From: Mycobacterium sp. 852002-10029_SCH5224772
GTDB lineage: Bacteria > Actinomycetota > Actinomycetes > Mycobacteriales > Mycobacteriaceae
Direction of reading: 5' to 3'
DNA length: 64,000 nucleotides
NCBI RefSeq assembly: GCF_001667315.1
Contig: NZ_LZHT01000011.1
Coordinates: forward strand, 1 to 64,000
Below, one piece after another: positions 9,273-18,541 of this stretch. The notes under the pieces are model-generated. The model saw only the letters and a program-made list of their open reading frames with translations, did no database searches and had not been told where the DNA came from. A program made the translations under genes and the position numbers. Positions within the stretch are counted from its first letter, which is position 1. Every line of letters starts with the position of its first letter.

Positions 9273-10090
9273 TTGAGCCCCGACACGACGATCGACGCGA
9301 CGATGTGGCGCTGGAACGCCACGAAAAGGGCGATCAGCGGGGCGATCGCGATGGTGGTGGCCGCCATCACCAAGGTCCATTGGGAGTTGAACCGCGACTG
9401 CAGGTCGGCGGTCGCGACGGTGAGTACCCGCCATTTGTGGCCGCTGGTGATCACCAACGGCCACATGAAGTTATTCCACTGCGAGACCACGGTGATCAGC
9501 GCCAGGGCGGCCAGGACGGGGCGGCTGGACGGGATCACCACATGAGCGATCACGTCCAGGGTGTTGGCGCCGTCCAGGCGGGCGGCGTTGACCAAGTCGT
9601 TCGGAATCATGCGAAAGTGTTCGCGCAGCAGGAAGATCGCGTAGGGCGAGCCGAACATGAACGGCAGCACCAACGCCCAGAACGTGTTGCGCAGTCCGAG
9701 TTGGGCCATCATGAGGTACATCGGCACGATCGTGACCGTTGCGGGCACCATCAGCGTCGCGATGTAAACCCAGAACAGTGCGTCACGCCCGGGGAACTGC
9801 AGGCGCGCAAAGGCGTATCCGGCCAGCACCGAAAAGGTCAACTGGCCCACCAGGATCACCGCCGTCATCAATGCGGTGACCGCCGCGGCGCGGCCGAATC
9901 CGGCCCCGGCCAGGTTGGTGAAGTTGGCGAGCGTGGCCGGTCGCGGCAGCTGCAACGGCGTGCCCGTGACGAATTGATGTGCCGAGGTGAACGCGGTCAT
10001 CAGCGCAAGGGCGAACGGGGCCAACGTGATCAACGCGCCCAGCGTCAGCCCGGCGTAAATCAGCGTATTGGCGCGACTAGGTGAGGTCAT
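9269..10090 (-). CDS. uspB: UspB, MalG-type sugar ABC permease
   Basis: 273 residues from ATG 10090, six predicted membrane helices. The EAA loop that docks the ATPase is REHFRMIPNDLVNAARLDGA. It overlaps uspA by 14 bp upstream and uspC by 4 bp downstream, which marks one operon. No ATPase gene is present in the cluster, as in the M. tuberculosis usp operon, so the importer presumably borrows a shared ATPase from elsewhere (inference). Confidence 0.92.
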   Translation of the reverse strand: MTSPSRANTLIYAGLTLGALITLAPFALALMTAFTSAHQFVTGTPLQLPRPATLANFTNLAGAGFGRAAAVTALMTAVILVGQLTFSVLAGYAFARLQFPGRDALFWVYIATLMVPATVTIVPMYLMMAQLGLRNTFWALVLPFMFGSPYAIFLLREHFRMIPNDLVNAARLDGANTLDVIAHVVIPSSRPVLAALALITVVSQWNNFMWPLVITSGHKWRVLTVATADLQSRFNSQWTLVMAATTIAIAPLIALFVAFQRHIVASIVVSGLK

Positions 10091-10961
10091 AGCTGATCCG
10101 CCGCCGGAAATACAGATGCTGAGCCAGGGTGACGCCGATCAGGATCACGAACAGCACCACCGCCATGACCGACGCCCGGCCGATGGCGGCCGAACCGAAC
10201 GCTTCGGCGTAGATGCGGTGGGCCACCAGGTCGGTGCTGCCCGCCGGACCGCCGTCGGTCAGCGCGTACACCATGTCGAAAACCTGTGCGGTGCTGACGA
10301 TCCCGGTCACCAGCACAAAGAAGGTCGTCGGGCGCAGCATGGGCATGGTGATGCGCCAGAACCGCTGCCAGGCGTTGGCGCCGTCGGTGCGTGCGGCGGC
10401 GTGAACCTCGTCGGGGATGGCGAGCAGGCCCGCCAGGAACGACAGCGAGACGTATCCGACGTTGGTCCACACCACGACGGCGGAGACGAGCGGCAGCGCA
10501 AAGCTGGGGTCGGAAAGCCATTCGATGGTGTGTCCCAGTACGGTGCTCACGACGCCGTCGGTGGGCGCCAGGATCCACCGCCACAACACCGCGATCGCCA
10601 AGGGCGCGCAAATCCACGGCAGCACGAACACGGTGCGAAACAGGCCGGTGCCCCGCAGCTGGCGGGCCAGCATGGACGCGGCCAGCAACCCCAACGCCGT
10701 CTGCGCCGGGACCACGATTGTCACGAAGATGGCGGTGACGATCAGCGAGTTGCCGAACCCGGCGTCGGTCAGCACGGACCGCCAGTTGGACAGGCCCACA
10801 AAACGCAGCGGTCCCAGCAGATCCCAGCGACACAGGCTCAGCCAGATCACCACCAGGATGGGCAACAGCAGAAAGGCGAGGACACCGAACAAGCTGGGCG
10901 CCAGCAGCGCGTAGCCCAGCGCCGTCGATCGAGGATGAATCCTGCGTTCCGCGCCGGCCAT
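10077..10961 (-). CDS. uspA: UspA, MalF-type sugar ABC permease
   Basis: 294 residues from ATG 10961. Six membrane helices are visible, beginning LGYALLAPSLFGVLAFLLLPILVVIWLSL. The EAA loop reads IPDEVHAAARTDGANAWQRF. It is the first gene of the uspABC operon and diverges from tldD, which starts at 11020; the 58-bp gap must hold both promoters. Corresponds to Rv2316. Confidence 0.92.
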   Translation of the reverse strand: MAGAERRIHPRSTALGYALLAPSLFGVLAFLLLPILVVIWLSLCRWDLLGPLRFVGLSNWRSVLTDAGFGNSLIVTAIFVTIVVPAQTALGLLAASMLARQLRGTGLFRTVFVLPWICAPLAIAVLWRWILAPTDGVVSTVLGHTIEWLSDPSFALPLVSAVVVWTNVGYVSLSFLAGLLAIPDEVHAAARTDGANAWQRFWRITMPMLRPTTFFVLVTGIVSTAQVFDMVYALTDGGPAGSTDLVAHRIYAEAFGSAAIGRASVMAVVLFVILIGVTLAQHLYFRRRISYDLT

Positions 10962-11019
10962 GGGGTAATTAAAGCGGGCGCCGCCGCGGTTTGGGGTGAG
11001 CGGCCGTTACGGTGGAGCC

Positions 11020-12540
11020 GTGACAGCGCACCGGGGGATCGATGCCGACTTCCTCGACCTGCCGCGCCACGGACTGGCCGAAGCTGCGCTTTCGGCGGCC
11101 AAGGCGGCCGGGGCCACGCACGCCGACCTGCGGGTTCATCGCATCACCACCGAGATCGTCCAGCTGCGCGACGGCGCACTCGAGACCGCGGTGATCAACC
11201 GGGAGGTCGGCTTGGCGGTGCGGGTGATCGTCGACGGCACCTGGGGATTCGCGTCGCACGCGGAGTTGGTGCCGTCCGTGGCCGCCGAGACCGCCCGGCG
11301 CGCGGTGCACGTCGCCACCACGCTGGCGGCGTTGAGCACCGAGCGCGTCGAGCTGGCGCCCGAACCCGTCTACCACGACGCGGCCTGGGTGTCGGACTAC
11401 CGGATCGACCCCTTCGACGTGTCCACCACCGACAAGATCGCCGTGCTCGAGGAGTACTCGGGGCGGCTGCTCAGCGCCGACGGCATCGATCACGTGTCGG
11501 CGGTGCTGACCGCCGTCAAGGAGCAGACGTTCTACGCCGACACCTTCGGATCCTCGATCACCCAGCAGCGCGTGCGGATCCAGCCCACCCTGGAGGCGGT
11601 GACCGTGGACCCCGCGGCGGGCAGCTTCGACTCGATGCGCACGCTGATACCACCGATGGGCCGGGGCTGGGAGGTCCTGGCCGGCGACGAGGTGTGGAAC
11701 TGGACCGACGAGCTGGCGCAGCTGCCGGCACTGCTGGCCGAGAAGGTCAAGGCGCCCACCGTGATTCCGGGACGCACCGACCTGGTGATCGACCCGACCA
11801 ACCTGTGGCTGACGATTCATGAATCCATCGGGCACGCAACCGAATACGACCGCGCCATCGGCTACGAGGCCGCCTACGCCGGAACCTCGTTCGCCACACC
11901 GGACAAGCTGGGCACGATGCGCTACGGGTCGCCGGTGATGAACGTGACCGCCGACCGGACGGTCGAATTCGGTTTGGCCACCATCGGTTACGACGACGAA
12001 GGGGTGGCCGCGCAACGCTGGGATCTGGTGCGCGACGGGATCTTCACCGGCTATCAGCTGGACCGGGTGTTCGCCCGGCGCCTGGGGCAGCCGCGCTCCA
12101 ACGGGTGCTCGTATGCCGACTCGCCGCATCACGTGCCGATCCAACGCATGGCCAACGTGTCGCTGCAGCCCGCCGCCGAGGACATCAGCACCGACGACTT
12201 GATCGGCCGGGTCGAGGAAGGCATCTACATCGTCGGCGACAAGTCGTGGTCAATCGACATGCAGCGCTACAACTTCCAGTTCACCGGGCAGCGGTTCTTC
12301 CGGATTCGCGACGGCCGCCTGGACGGCCAGTTGCGCGACGTCGCCTACCAGGCCACCACGACCGACTTCTGGAATTCGATGGAGGCCGTCGGGGGTGCGT
12401 CCACGTGGCGGCTAGGCGGGGCGCTCAACTGCGGCAAGGCCCAGCCCGGGCAGATCGCGGCGGTCAGCCATGGCTGTCCGTCGGCGCTGTTCCGCGGCGT
12501 CAACGTCCTCAACACCCGCACCGAGGGTGGCCGTTCATGA
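11020..12540 (+). CDS. tldD: TldD metalloprotease subunit (Rv2315c-like)
   Basis: 506 residues from GTG 11020, preceded by GGTGGAG; the family length (about 505) supports this start over one eight codons earlier. The zinc motif of TldD, His-Glu-x-x-x-His, is present as HESIGHATE near residue 267. TldD and TldE form a heterodimeric metalloprotease in which TldD carries the metal. In enterobacteria the pair matures microcin B17 and degrades CcdA. In mycobacteria the substrate is unknown. The next gene, tldE, overlaps by 4 bp. Confidence 0.93.
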   Translation: MTAHRGIDADFLDLPRHGLAEAALSAAKAAGATHADLRVHRITTEIVQLRDGALETAVINREVGLAVRVIVDGTWGFASHAELVPSVAAETARRAVHVATTLAALSTERVELAPEPVYHDAAWVSDYRIDPFDVSTTDKIAVLEEYSGRLLSADGIDHVSAVLTAVKEQTFYADTFGSSITQQRVRIQPTLEAVTVDPAAGSFDSMRTLIPPMGRGWEVLAGDEVWNWTDELAQLPALLAEKVKAPTVIPGRTDLVIDPTNLWLTIHESIGHATEYDRAIGYEAAYAGTSFATPDKLGTMRYGSPVMNVTADRTVEFGLATIGYDDEGVAAQRWDLVRDGIFTGYQLDRVFARRLGQPRSNGCSYADSPHHVPIQRMANVSLQPAAEDISTDDLIGRVEEGIYIVGDKSWSIDMQRYNFQFTGQRFFRIRDGRLDGQLRDVAYQATTTDFWNSMEAVGGASTWRLGGALNCGKAQPGQIAAVSHGCPSALFRGVNVLNTRTEGGRS

Positions 12541-13910
12541 TAAGCGCGCAGCATGTCGTCAACATCGTGCTCGAGGAGGCGGCCAAGCGTGGCGGCGCCG
12601 ACGAGACCATGGTGCTGGTCACCGACAAGGTCGAGGCGACCCTGCGCTGGGCGGGCAATTCGATGACCACCAACGGGGTTTCGGTGAGCCGCAGCGTGAC
12701 GGTGATCTCGGTGGTGCGCCGGGGGTCCAGCGCCCGCATCGGCACGGTGGTGTCCGCGGAGGCGGATCCGCGGGTGCTCCCCGGGTTGGTGGCGACGTCG
12801 CAGGAGGCCGCCGGCTCGGCGCCGGAGGCCGGCGACGCCGCACCGCTGCTCGGTGATACCGGGACGCCCGCCGATTGGGACGCGCCGGTGCCCGGCACCG
12901 GGCCCCTGGTCTTCGCCGAGGCCGCCGACTCCTTGAGCCGCGGCTTCCGCGGCGCGGACCGGCTCTACGGCTTTGCGCACCATAGTGTTTCGACGACGTT
13001 CCTGGCCTCCTCGACCGGATTGCGCCGCCGGTTCAGCCAGCCCACCGGCGCGGTGGAGATCAACGCCAAACGCGGCGACGCCAGCGCGTGGGCGGGCGTC
13101 GGGACGCCCGACTTCGTCGATGTGCCAATCGATTCGCTGCTCGAGCAGCTGTCCACCAGGCTGGGCTGGGCGCAGCGCAGCGTCGAGCTGCCGGCGGGGC
13201 GCTACGAGACGATCATGCCGCCGTCGACGGTGGCCGACATGATGATCTACATGGCGTGGTCGATGGCCGGCCGCGGCGCGCAGGAGGGCCGGACCGCGTT
13301 CTCGGCGCCCGGCGGCGGAACCCGGGTGGGGGAGCGGCTCACCGACCTGTCGCTGACCCTGTTCTCCGACCCGATGGCGCCCGGCCTCGCCTGCACGCCG
13401 TTCGTCGCGGCGAGCAGCTCCTCGGAGACGCTGTCGGTGTTCGACAACGGCATGGAGATCAGCCAGGTGGACTGGATCCGCGAGGGGGTGATCAACGCGT
13501 TGGCCTATCCGCGGGCCACCGCCGCCAAATACGGCGCCCCCGTCGCGGTGGCCGCAGACAACCTGGTGATGAGCGGGGGAACGGCCACCCAAGACGACAT
13601 GATCGCGGCCACCGAGCGTGGCCTGCTGCTGACCACCCTGTGGTACATCAGGGTCGTCGACCCCACCACGCTGTTGTTCACCGGGTTGACCCGCGACGGC
13701 GTCTACCTCATCGAAGACGGACAAGTGACGGCGGCCGTCAACAATTTCCGGTTCAACGAAAGTCCGTTGGACCTGCTGCGACGGGCCACCGAAGCCGGCG
13801 TGAGCGAGAAGACGCTGCCCCGCGAATGGGGGGATTGGGCAACCCGCGCCGCGATGCCGTCGCTGCGGATTCCGGACTTCCACATGTCCTCGGTGAGCCA
13901 GGCCCAATAG
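12537..13910 (+). CDS. tldE: TldE (PmbA-like) partner of TldD (Rv2314c-like)
   Basis: 457 residues from ATG 12537, which overlaps the tldD stop as ATGA. It shares the U62 peptidase fold (ADETMVLVTDKVEATLRWAGNSM, then RGFRGADRLYGFAH, and C-terminal ERGLLLTTLWYIRVVDPTTLLFTGLTRDG) but lacks the HExxxH metal motif, as expected for the non-catalytic TldE half. Length matches Rv2314c (about 457). Acts as an obligate partner of TldD in the cytoplasm. Confidence 0.92.
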   Translation: MISAQHVVNIVLEEAAKRGGADETMVLVTDKVEATLRWAGNSMTTNGVSVSRSVTVISVVRRGSSARIGTVVSAEADPRVLPGLVATSQEAAGSAPEAGDAAPLLGDTGTPADWDAPVPGTGPLVFAEAADSLSRGFRGADRLYGFAHHSVSTTFLASSTGLRRRFSQPTGAVEINAKRGDASAWAGVGTPDFVDVPIDSLLEQLSTRLGWAQRSVELPAGRYETIMPPSTVADMMIYMAWSMAGRGAQEGRTAFSAPGGGTRVGERLTDLSLTLFSDPMAPGLACTPFVAASSSSETLSVFDNGMEISQVDWIREGVINALAYPRATAAKYGAPVAVAADNLVMSGGTATQDDMIAATERGLLLTTLWYIRVVDPTTLLFTGLTRDGVYLIEDGQVTAAVNNFRFNESPLDLLRRATEAGVSEKTLPREWGDWATRAAMPSLRIPDFHMSSVSQAQ

Positions 13911-13951
13911 ATTGATTGCCGCCGGGACGGGCGCGCTCTAGCGTGTGACGG

Positions 13952-14818
13952 ATGGTGGCTCCGCTTTCGGTTCGAGAAGACCAGCTCACGCGCCTGGTGG
14001 TGCTGTTTCCCGGGACGCCCGGCGACGGTCGCATCGCGGCGCTCATTCGGCGGGTGTGCGCGCAGACGTTGTCGCTTCCGCCGCTGCCGGCGGCCGTCGA
14101 GGTGGGCGAGCCGGAATCGGAAACCGAGGCCGCCGTCGTCGAATTCGCCGAACAATTCAGCGCCGATGTCTCGTCGATCACCGCCGAGCAGCGGTCCCGA
14201 TTGTGGAAACAACTCGGGGACCGCACCTTTGGGGTGGTGGTGCAGATGTACATCGCCGACTTCCTCCCCCGGGTTCGGGCCGGGCTGGAAGCGCTCGGCG
14301 TCGGCTCGCGGTACCTGGGTTGGGTGGCCGGACCGATCGCGTGGGATCATGCCACCGACCCGTCGGATTTGGTGTTCAACGACTTTTTAATCGCCGTGGC
14401 GCGAATGCGTGCGCTGGACCCGGTCACCTCCGAACTGGTGCGGCTGCGGGGCGCGGCACAACACAATTGCCGGCTGTGCAACTCGCTTCGCGAGGGTGGC
14501 GCGCTGGATGCCGGCGGTTCGGAAACGCTGTATGAGGAGATCGAGCGCTTCGAATCGTCGGGTTTGCTCGACGGCCGCGCAAAAGCGGCGCTGCGCTATG
14601 CGGATGCGTTAATTTGGACTCCTGCACGCCTCGTCGCCGACGATATCGCCGAGGTGCGCGCCCGGTTCTCCGAGGCGGAATCCGTCGAGCTCACGTTCGA
14701 CATCATGCGCAATGCCAGCAACAAGGTTGCCGTGTCACTGGGCGCCGATGCGCCCCGCGTCGAGAGCGGCACCGAGCGGTATCTGATCGACGCCGAGGGC
14801 CAAACGGTATTTAGCTGA
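13952..14818 (+). CDS. Carboxymuconolactone decarboxylase/AhpD-like protein (Rv2313c-like)
   Basis: 288 residues from ATG 13952. The C-terminal half holds an AhpD-type helix with a redox Cxx[20 protein letters not shown], followed by [16 protein letters not shown]. In AhpD-fold enzymes the two cysteines and a nearby histidine reduce peroxides or partner proteins. Gene order after tldE matches Rv2313c. The first ~130 residues have no domain I recognise. Function beyond probable thiol redox activity is not shown. Confidence 0.8.
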   Translation: MVAPLSVREDQLTRLVVLFPGTPGDGRIAALIRRVCAQTLSLPPLPAAVEVGEPESETEAAVVEFAEQFSADVSSITAEQRSRLWKQLGDRTFGVVVQMYIADFLPRVRAGLEALGVGSRYLGWVAGPIAWDHATDPSDLVFNDFLIAVARMRALDPVTSELVRLRGAAQHNCRLCNSLREGGALDAGGSETLYEEIERFESSGLLDGRAKAALRYADALIWTPARLVADDIAEVRARFSEAESVELTFDIMRNASNKVAVSLGADAPRVESGTERYLIDAEGQTVFS

Positions 14819-15232
14819 CGGGGGGCGATGCGCACCCGATAAGCCGCCGGGCGTCCCTCTTTGAGCCGTTGGCGGCGATGTTCGGCCGTATTCGTGCCCC
14901 AACGCCTGCGTCGCGGCCCGGCCGGGCGGGTGAGGGCGTTGCCCATCCCGGGGCAAGGGCACGAAATGTTAACCATTCGTACATCGACGCGCAAGCGTGC
15001 GTTTTCGCTGTGTGAGGGGGTCATTCGCTAACTTAAGCCCTGTCGCCGACACTGAAATGACCACTGAGACGTGACGGCAGCGAAATGGCATCGTGGCCCC
15101 AGCCGGGTAGGCCATAAGACGTACGTCATTAGCCGCCGCGTCGATGGAGATCCCGGTTAGTCGTTTGCAGCATTCGTGGCTTGGGTTTTGCGTCGGACTC
15201 AATTGTGTTCCCGCGCAGAGGGAGGATCGAAA
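14819..15232. other. 414-bp intergenic region before the DUF732 pair
   Basis: No convincing gene on either strand. It ends in a strong ribosome-binding site (AGGGAGGA, just before the ATG at 15233). A perfect 10-bp palindrome, GACGTACGTC, occurs at 15118-15127, about 105 bp upstream of that start, and could be an operator. It presumably contains the promoter of the first DUF732 gene. Confidence 0.5.
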
Positions 15233-15652
15233 ATGACAGACAGCCGCAGACGCTCGCGGATGGTGTCGGTCTGGGCTGCCGGTGTCGCAGTGGGGGCCTC
15301 GATGCTCGGCGGCGCTGTGCTGTCGGCACCGCCGGCTTCGGCGACATGCGATTTGAGCCCTGCCGATGATCAATACATCAACCTGCTGGCTCAGAACAAC
15401 ATGGTGCACACTGCCGAGTACAGCGATTGTCATGAGGCCGCCGAGGGCCGTTGGTTCGCCAATCAGGTGAAGAGCTCAGCCGATCCCTTCGGCAGGGCCA
15501 AGCAACTGGTGAACATGGTGACCAACACGACGCCGCTAAAGGCCGACAAGGCCGAGTGGGAGGTCGAGTCGGCGATCTATGTCTACGCCCCGGAAGTGAT
15601 CCCCACGATCAAGGATCAAGCCGCGAAGCAAAATTGGCCGGTCGAGTCCTGA
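15233..15652 (+). CDS. DUF732 secreted protein, copy 1
   Basis: 139 residues from ATG 15233, with AGGGAGGA upstream. A Sec signal peptide is clear (RRRSRMVSVWAAGVAVGASM, cleavage probably after PPASA). The mature part starts TCDLSPADDQYINLLAQ and is a DUF732 domain with two cysteines (in ATCDLS and YSDCHE), likely a disulfide. These small exported proteins are abundant in mycobacteria and of unknown function. A close paralogue follows 322 bp downstream. Confidence 0.85.
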   Translation: MTDSRRRSRMVSVWAAGVAVGASMLGGAVLSAPPASATCDLSPADDQYINLLAQNNMVHTAEYSDCHEAAEGRWFANQVKSSADPFGRAKQLVNMVTNTTPLKADKAEWEVESAIYVYAPEVIPTIKDQAAKQNWPVES

Positions 15653-15974
15653 GCCCGGCGCGTGCTGCCCGGCGCGCCGAATATCAAACGGCCGCAACGG
15701 CTTTGGATCTCATCCGTTGTGTATTGAAGTTGCCAGCTAACTGAATAACGAGACATTGAACCGCTGACGGCGATGATGAAAGACGTCGTACCGGTTCAAG
15801 AAGCTCGTCCATCCCGTGAGTGCTATTTGCTCGAATAGCTTCTTGCGCTGTGGTTTTCAATCGTCATTATTCCCCCCTGTTTGGCATAACTGCCGTTTGT
15901 CGCGCTCTCTGTCGGTGTATCCATGTGGTGTGCGACTGGTGGTTCAGCAAACCTCTACGCGAAGGAGTTCGAAG
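15653..15974. other. 322-bp spacer between the DUF732 paralogues
   Basis: No gene seen. Ends with AAGGAG at 15962-15967, the ribosome-binding site for copy 2. Its length suggests that copy 2 has its own promoter. Confidence 0.5.
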
Positions 15975-16394
15975 ATGACAATCAGACGTACACGCTCGCG
16001 CGGGCAGATGCTGGCGTTAGGGGCTGCCGGCGCAGTCGTTGCGACATCGATGCTGGGCGGAGCGCTGCTGTCAGCGCCGCAAGCAGCGGCCGGCTGCAAC
16101 ATGACCCCGAAGGACGATCAGTACATCAAGCTGCTGGCGCAGAACAAAATGATTCACTCGGCTGAGTTCAACGATTGCAACATGACCGCCGAGGGCCGTT
16201 GGTTCGCCGACCAGGTCCGCAGCGCTGACAATCCGTTGGCCGCCGGGAAACGACTCGTGAACATGGTGACCAACACGACGCCCCTGAAAGCCGATCAGGC
16301 TGAGTGGGAGGTCGAGTCCGCGATCTTCGTCTACGCGCCGGAAATGATTCCCGCGATCAAGGGACAGGCCGCACAGGCGCCGTCGCCCGCGTAA
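15975..16394 (+). CDS. DUF732 secreted protein, copy 2
   Basis: 139 residues from ATG 15975. Signal peptide RRTRSRGQMLALGAAGAVVA...LLSAPQAAA, then a DUF732 domain nearly identical in its core to copy 1 (EGRWFA-QV, LVNMVTNTTPLKAD-AEWEVESAI-VYAPE). The two cysteines are kept (AGCNMT and FNDCNM). The same length and the same conserved blocks show a tandem duplication. A strong hairpin follows the stop. Confidence 0.85.
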   Translation: MTIRRTRSRGQMLALGAAGAVVATSMLGGALLSAPQAAAGCNMTPKDDQYIKLLAQNKMIHSAEFNDCNMTAEGRWFADQVRSADNPLAAGKRLVNMVTNTTPLKADQAEWEVESAIFVYAPEMIPAIKGQAAQAPSPA

Positions 16395-16404
16395 GAGCTT
16401 TTTG

Positions 16405-16439
16405 CCCATGGGCGCCACCAGGGATGCGGCGCCCATGGG
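16405..16439 (+). terminator. Rho-independent-type hairpin after the DUF732 pair
   Basis: A 12-bp perfect stem (CCCATGGGCGCC at 16405-16416 with its complement at 16428-16439) and an 11-nt loop start 10 bp after the DUF732 stop. There is no U tract after it, as is common for mycobacterial terminators. Confidence 0.65.
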
Positions 16440-16522
16440 GTGCGACACGGCAGGTGGGCGTGTGCCGCCCCACAGAAACTCACTTCGTTCTTCGGCTACC
16501 GTTTCCTACGGACAACCCCGTC

Positions 16523-16596
16523 GGGGCGGTAGCTCAGTTGGTTAGAGCCGCGGACTCATAATCCGTTGGTCGCGGGTTCGAGCCCCGCCCGCCCCA
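16523..16596 (+). tRNA. tRNA-Met (anticodon CAT)
   Basis: A full cloverleaf can be folded. The acceptor stem is GGGGCGG/CCGCCCC, the D arm GCTC...GAGC and the anticodon stem GCGGA/TCCGT with loop CTCATAA. The T arm is GCGGG-TTCGAGC-CCCGC and the discriminator is A at 16596. Anticodon CAT and a normal first acceptor pair suggest an elongator tRNA-Met, though an Ile2-type (lysidine) tRNA cannot be excluded. CCA is not encoded. Its 3' half is duplicated at 35257-35288. Confidence 0.9.
16564..16595 (+). repeat. Left attachment repeat (att) inside the tRNA-Met 3' half
   Basis: 32 bases from the anticodon stem to the end of the acceptor stem are identical to 35257-35288. After the repeat the tRNA copy continues ACCGG and the right copy CACCGC. 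The tRNA remains intact here, as expected where an element carries a replacement 3' end. Confidence 0.8.
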
Positions 16597-16680
16597 CCGG
16601 CCAAATGTATGACGTCGGTTGATGCGTGACGTTTCGCCTTCGGGTGATTGGAGGGCGGACCGTCAGACCGTTGGGGCCCC

Positions 16681-17838
16681 TCATCCCCACCAGAACGACG
16701 TGGCGATCGCTACATAGAGCGCGATGAGCACTGTTCCCTCGAACCAGGTCGACTCCCCGTCGAAGGTCACCAGCACCGCGACCAGCGCAGACATAATCAT
16801 CGACGCCAACAGCAGCGGCGAGAACACCAGATCGAAACCGGGCTGGCCGAGCCATACCGCCGCCAGGCAGACGATCGGGGCGATGGTGAGCGCGATCTGG
16901 ACGGGCGACTGGAGGACTACCTGAACCGCGTAGTCCATCTGGTTCTTGGCCGCCAGCTGAATGCCGACGAAATTCTCCACCGCGTTGCCGGCGATGGCCA
17001 CGATCACCAGACCGGCGAAAACCTCGTTGATGCCCGCTGCATGCATCGCTGGCTCGAGGGCGGCGACGAACCATTCCGACACGAAGGCCGCACCGATACC
17101 GGCGACGGCCAGCATGCCGATGGCCATCGCCAACGGCCACTCGCCGTGTGCTGTTGCGGCACTGGCGGCTTCGGCCGAATCGGGGCTGGCCACAATGGGA
17201 GAGGTCGCTCTGGAGGGTTTATCACCAGCTTGTAGCGCCGGGTCGGGGGCCCGGTTTCCGAGCGTGGCGGGCAGCGAGAGTGCGAACAGCGCGAGCATGA
17301 CGATGGAGACGACGACCGACACCACCCGTTCGTGCTGTTGCGCCGGGGTGTGTATTGCAGCGGTGAGGGAGGGCACGGCCAGGATGAACACCGCGAGGGT
17401 GAACATCAGTCCGAGGGTGCGTCCATCGTCGGCGGCGAACCGCTGGCGGCCGTGCTTGATCCCGCCGGCCACGAATGCCAGCCCGAGCACCAGCAGGGCG
17501 TTGGAGAGAATCGAGCCGACGATGGTGGCCTTAACCACGCCGTAAAGGCCCGCCTTGAGTGCGAACAGGATGACAAACAACTCGGGCAGGTTCCCCAGCG
17601 CCGTCTGCAGTATCCCAGTGGCGCTGGGCCCGAGCCGGTCTCCGAGCGCCTCCACCGAACGGCCGACCAGGGATGCCAGTGTGGCCAACGCGAGTGCGGA
17701 GACGGTGAACGCCAGCACTGCATTCGCGTGGGTGAAGTTGAGAACCCCGGCTGCCATGGACGCGATCACGGTGATGGTGCTCATGATGCGGTCGCGCCGG
17801 GTCAGCAACGGGAGCCGTTCGGTATGGGTGGTCGTCAC
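16681..17838 (-). CDS. CaCA-family Ca2+/H+ (or Na+/Ca2+) exchanger
   Basis: 385 residues from GTG 17838, with AGGAG upstream. About 11 membrane helices. Both alpha repeats of the cation/Ca2+ antiporter family are readable: GNLPELFVILFALKAGL with VGSILSNALLVLGLAF, and GNAVENFVGIQLAAKNQ with VQVVLQSPVQIALTI. The paired acidic residues (the Glu in GNLPELF and in GNAVENF) are the ion ligands. A short acidic, Ala-rich loop (around DSAEAASAA) separates the halves. Resembles ChaA/CAX proteins that extrude Ca2+ across the cytoplasmic membrane. First gene of the island beside the tRNA. Confidence 0.88.
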   Translation of the reverse strand: MTTTHTERLPLLTRRDRIMSTITVIASMAAGVLNFTHANAVLAFTVSALALATLASLVGRSVEALGDRLGPSATGILQTALGNLPELFVILFALKAGLYGVVKATIVGSILSNALLVLGLAFVAGGIKHGRQRFAADDGRTLGLMFTLAVFILAVPSLTAAIHTPAQQHERVVSVVVSIVMLALFALSLPATLGNRAPDPALQAGDKPSRATSPIVASPDSAEAASAATAHGEWPLAMAIGMLAVAGIGAAFVSEWFVAALEPAMHAAGINEVFAGLVIVAIAGNAVENFVGIQLAAKNQMDYAVQVVLQSPVQIALTIAPIVCLAAVWLGQPGFDLVFSPLLLASMIMSALVAVLVTFDGESTWFEGTVLIALYVAIATSFWWG

Positions 17839-18094
17839 GCGCCTCTCCTGCTCTGATCGCGCTGAAGTTTTCCACAACCGAACCGTTCGCGCGGGGAACA
17901 CGCTGGTCCCGCTGCGGCGACTTCGGCTAACTGCCGAGTCCGGGGGTCAATGGCGGGGCGCAGCGGTAATCCTGATCTGCGCCGTCACGCTCATGCTGGT
18001 AGGCGCCATCAACCTTTGGGTTATGGGCTAGCCAGCGCAACCAGAGACGTACCGCAAGAAAGCGTTGATGTCGCCGTGCAGCAGCGCATCGCCG

Positions 18095-18285
18095 AGAGCG
18101 ATTCGTGACTCGACAATCGACCGCGTTGGGCGAGCCCACTGGCTCAATTTCTTCGCTCTAAATCCCAAAATCACTGCGTGGAATTGACTTTGGTCAACAC
18201 CTTACTCAGGAGGCGGGGATTGGCGAGCGCGATACTCTTGCCGCGCTAATGCAGCACCGCCTGTCCACCGGCGAATACATTCTTC
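18095..18285. repeat. Direct repeat, copy 1 (191 bp, internally deleted)
   Basis: Closely matches 22365-22632 in the same orientation, apart from a deletion of about 77 bp after GGTCAACACC and scattered substitutions. The copies bracket the 4-kb segment with DUF1918, the binding-protein-like gene and the sigma-factor cluster. Confidence 0.8.
18171..18285 (-). pseudogene. Decayed 3' fragment of a deazaflavin-type nitroreductase
   Basis: Read on the minus strand it begins KNVFAGGQAVLH, meets an amber stop where the intact paralogue at 22443 has Lys, continues RGKSIALANPRLL, then jumps across a ~25-codon deletion to VLTKVNSTQ and the same stop codon. It has no 5' half. Clear relic of a duplicated copy of the 22443-22844 gene. 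Confidence 0.8.
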
Positions 18286-18541
18286 GACGGTCGCGGCGGC
18301 GACCCAGCGATCATCCGCTCATTGGATGGGGCGACGACCACCGAACTACTGTACTCGCGTTCGCCTCAACAACCGCAAACATCTTGCCGTGCAGGCGAAC
18401 CGGCGACATCGGCATGCTGCCCGACGACCGGGGGCACGGTACTGGCGATCTAGCCTGACCCTGCACTGGGGGCCACAGCGGTGACCTCGATCGGAGCCGA
18501 CACATCTGACTCTCGTCGAATTACTCTTGGCCCAGCAAATC

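Larger units (their letters stand above)
17839..18541. other. Non-coding or decayed 0.7-kb stretch
   Basis: No intact gene is convincing. One plus-strand frame ending at 18031 encodes a very hydrophobic tail (AAVILICAVTLMLVGAINLW) but has no clear start codon; it may be a remnant of a small membrane protein. The stretch 18095-18285 is a shortened copy of 22365-22632 and contains a broken nitroreductase fragment (annotated separately). Nothing recognised in 18290-18541. Confidence 0.5.

Noticed and set aside
12345..13907. 520-codon minus-strand open frame opposite tldE
   Set aside because: Shadow of a well supported gene; no recognisable motif.
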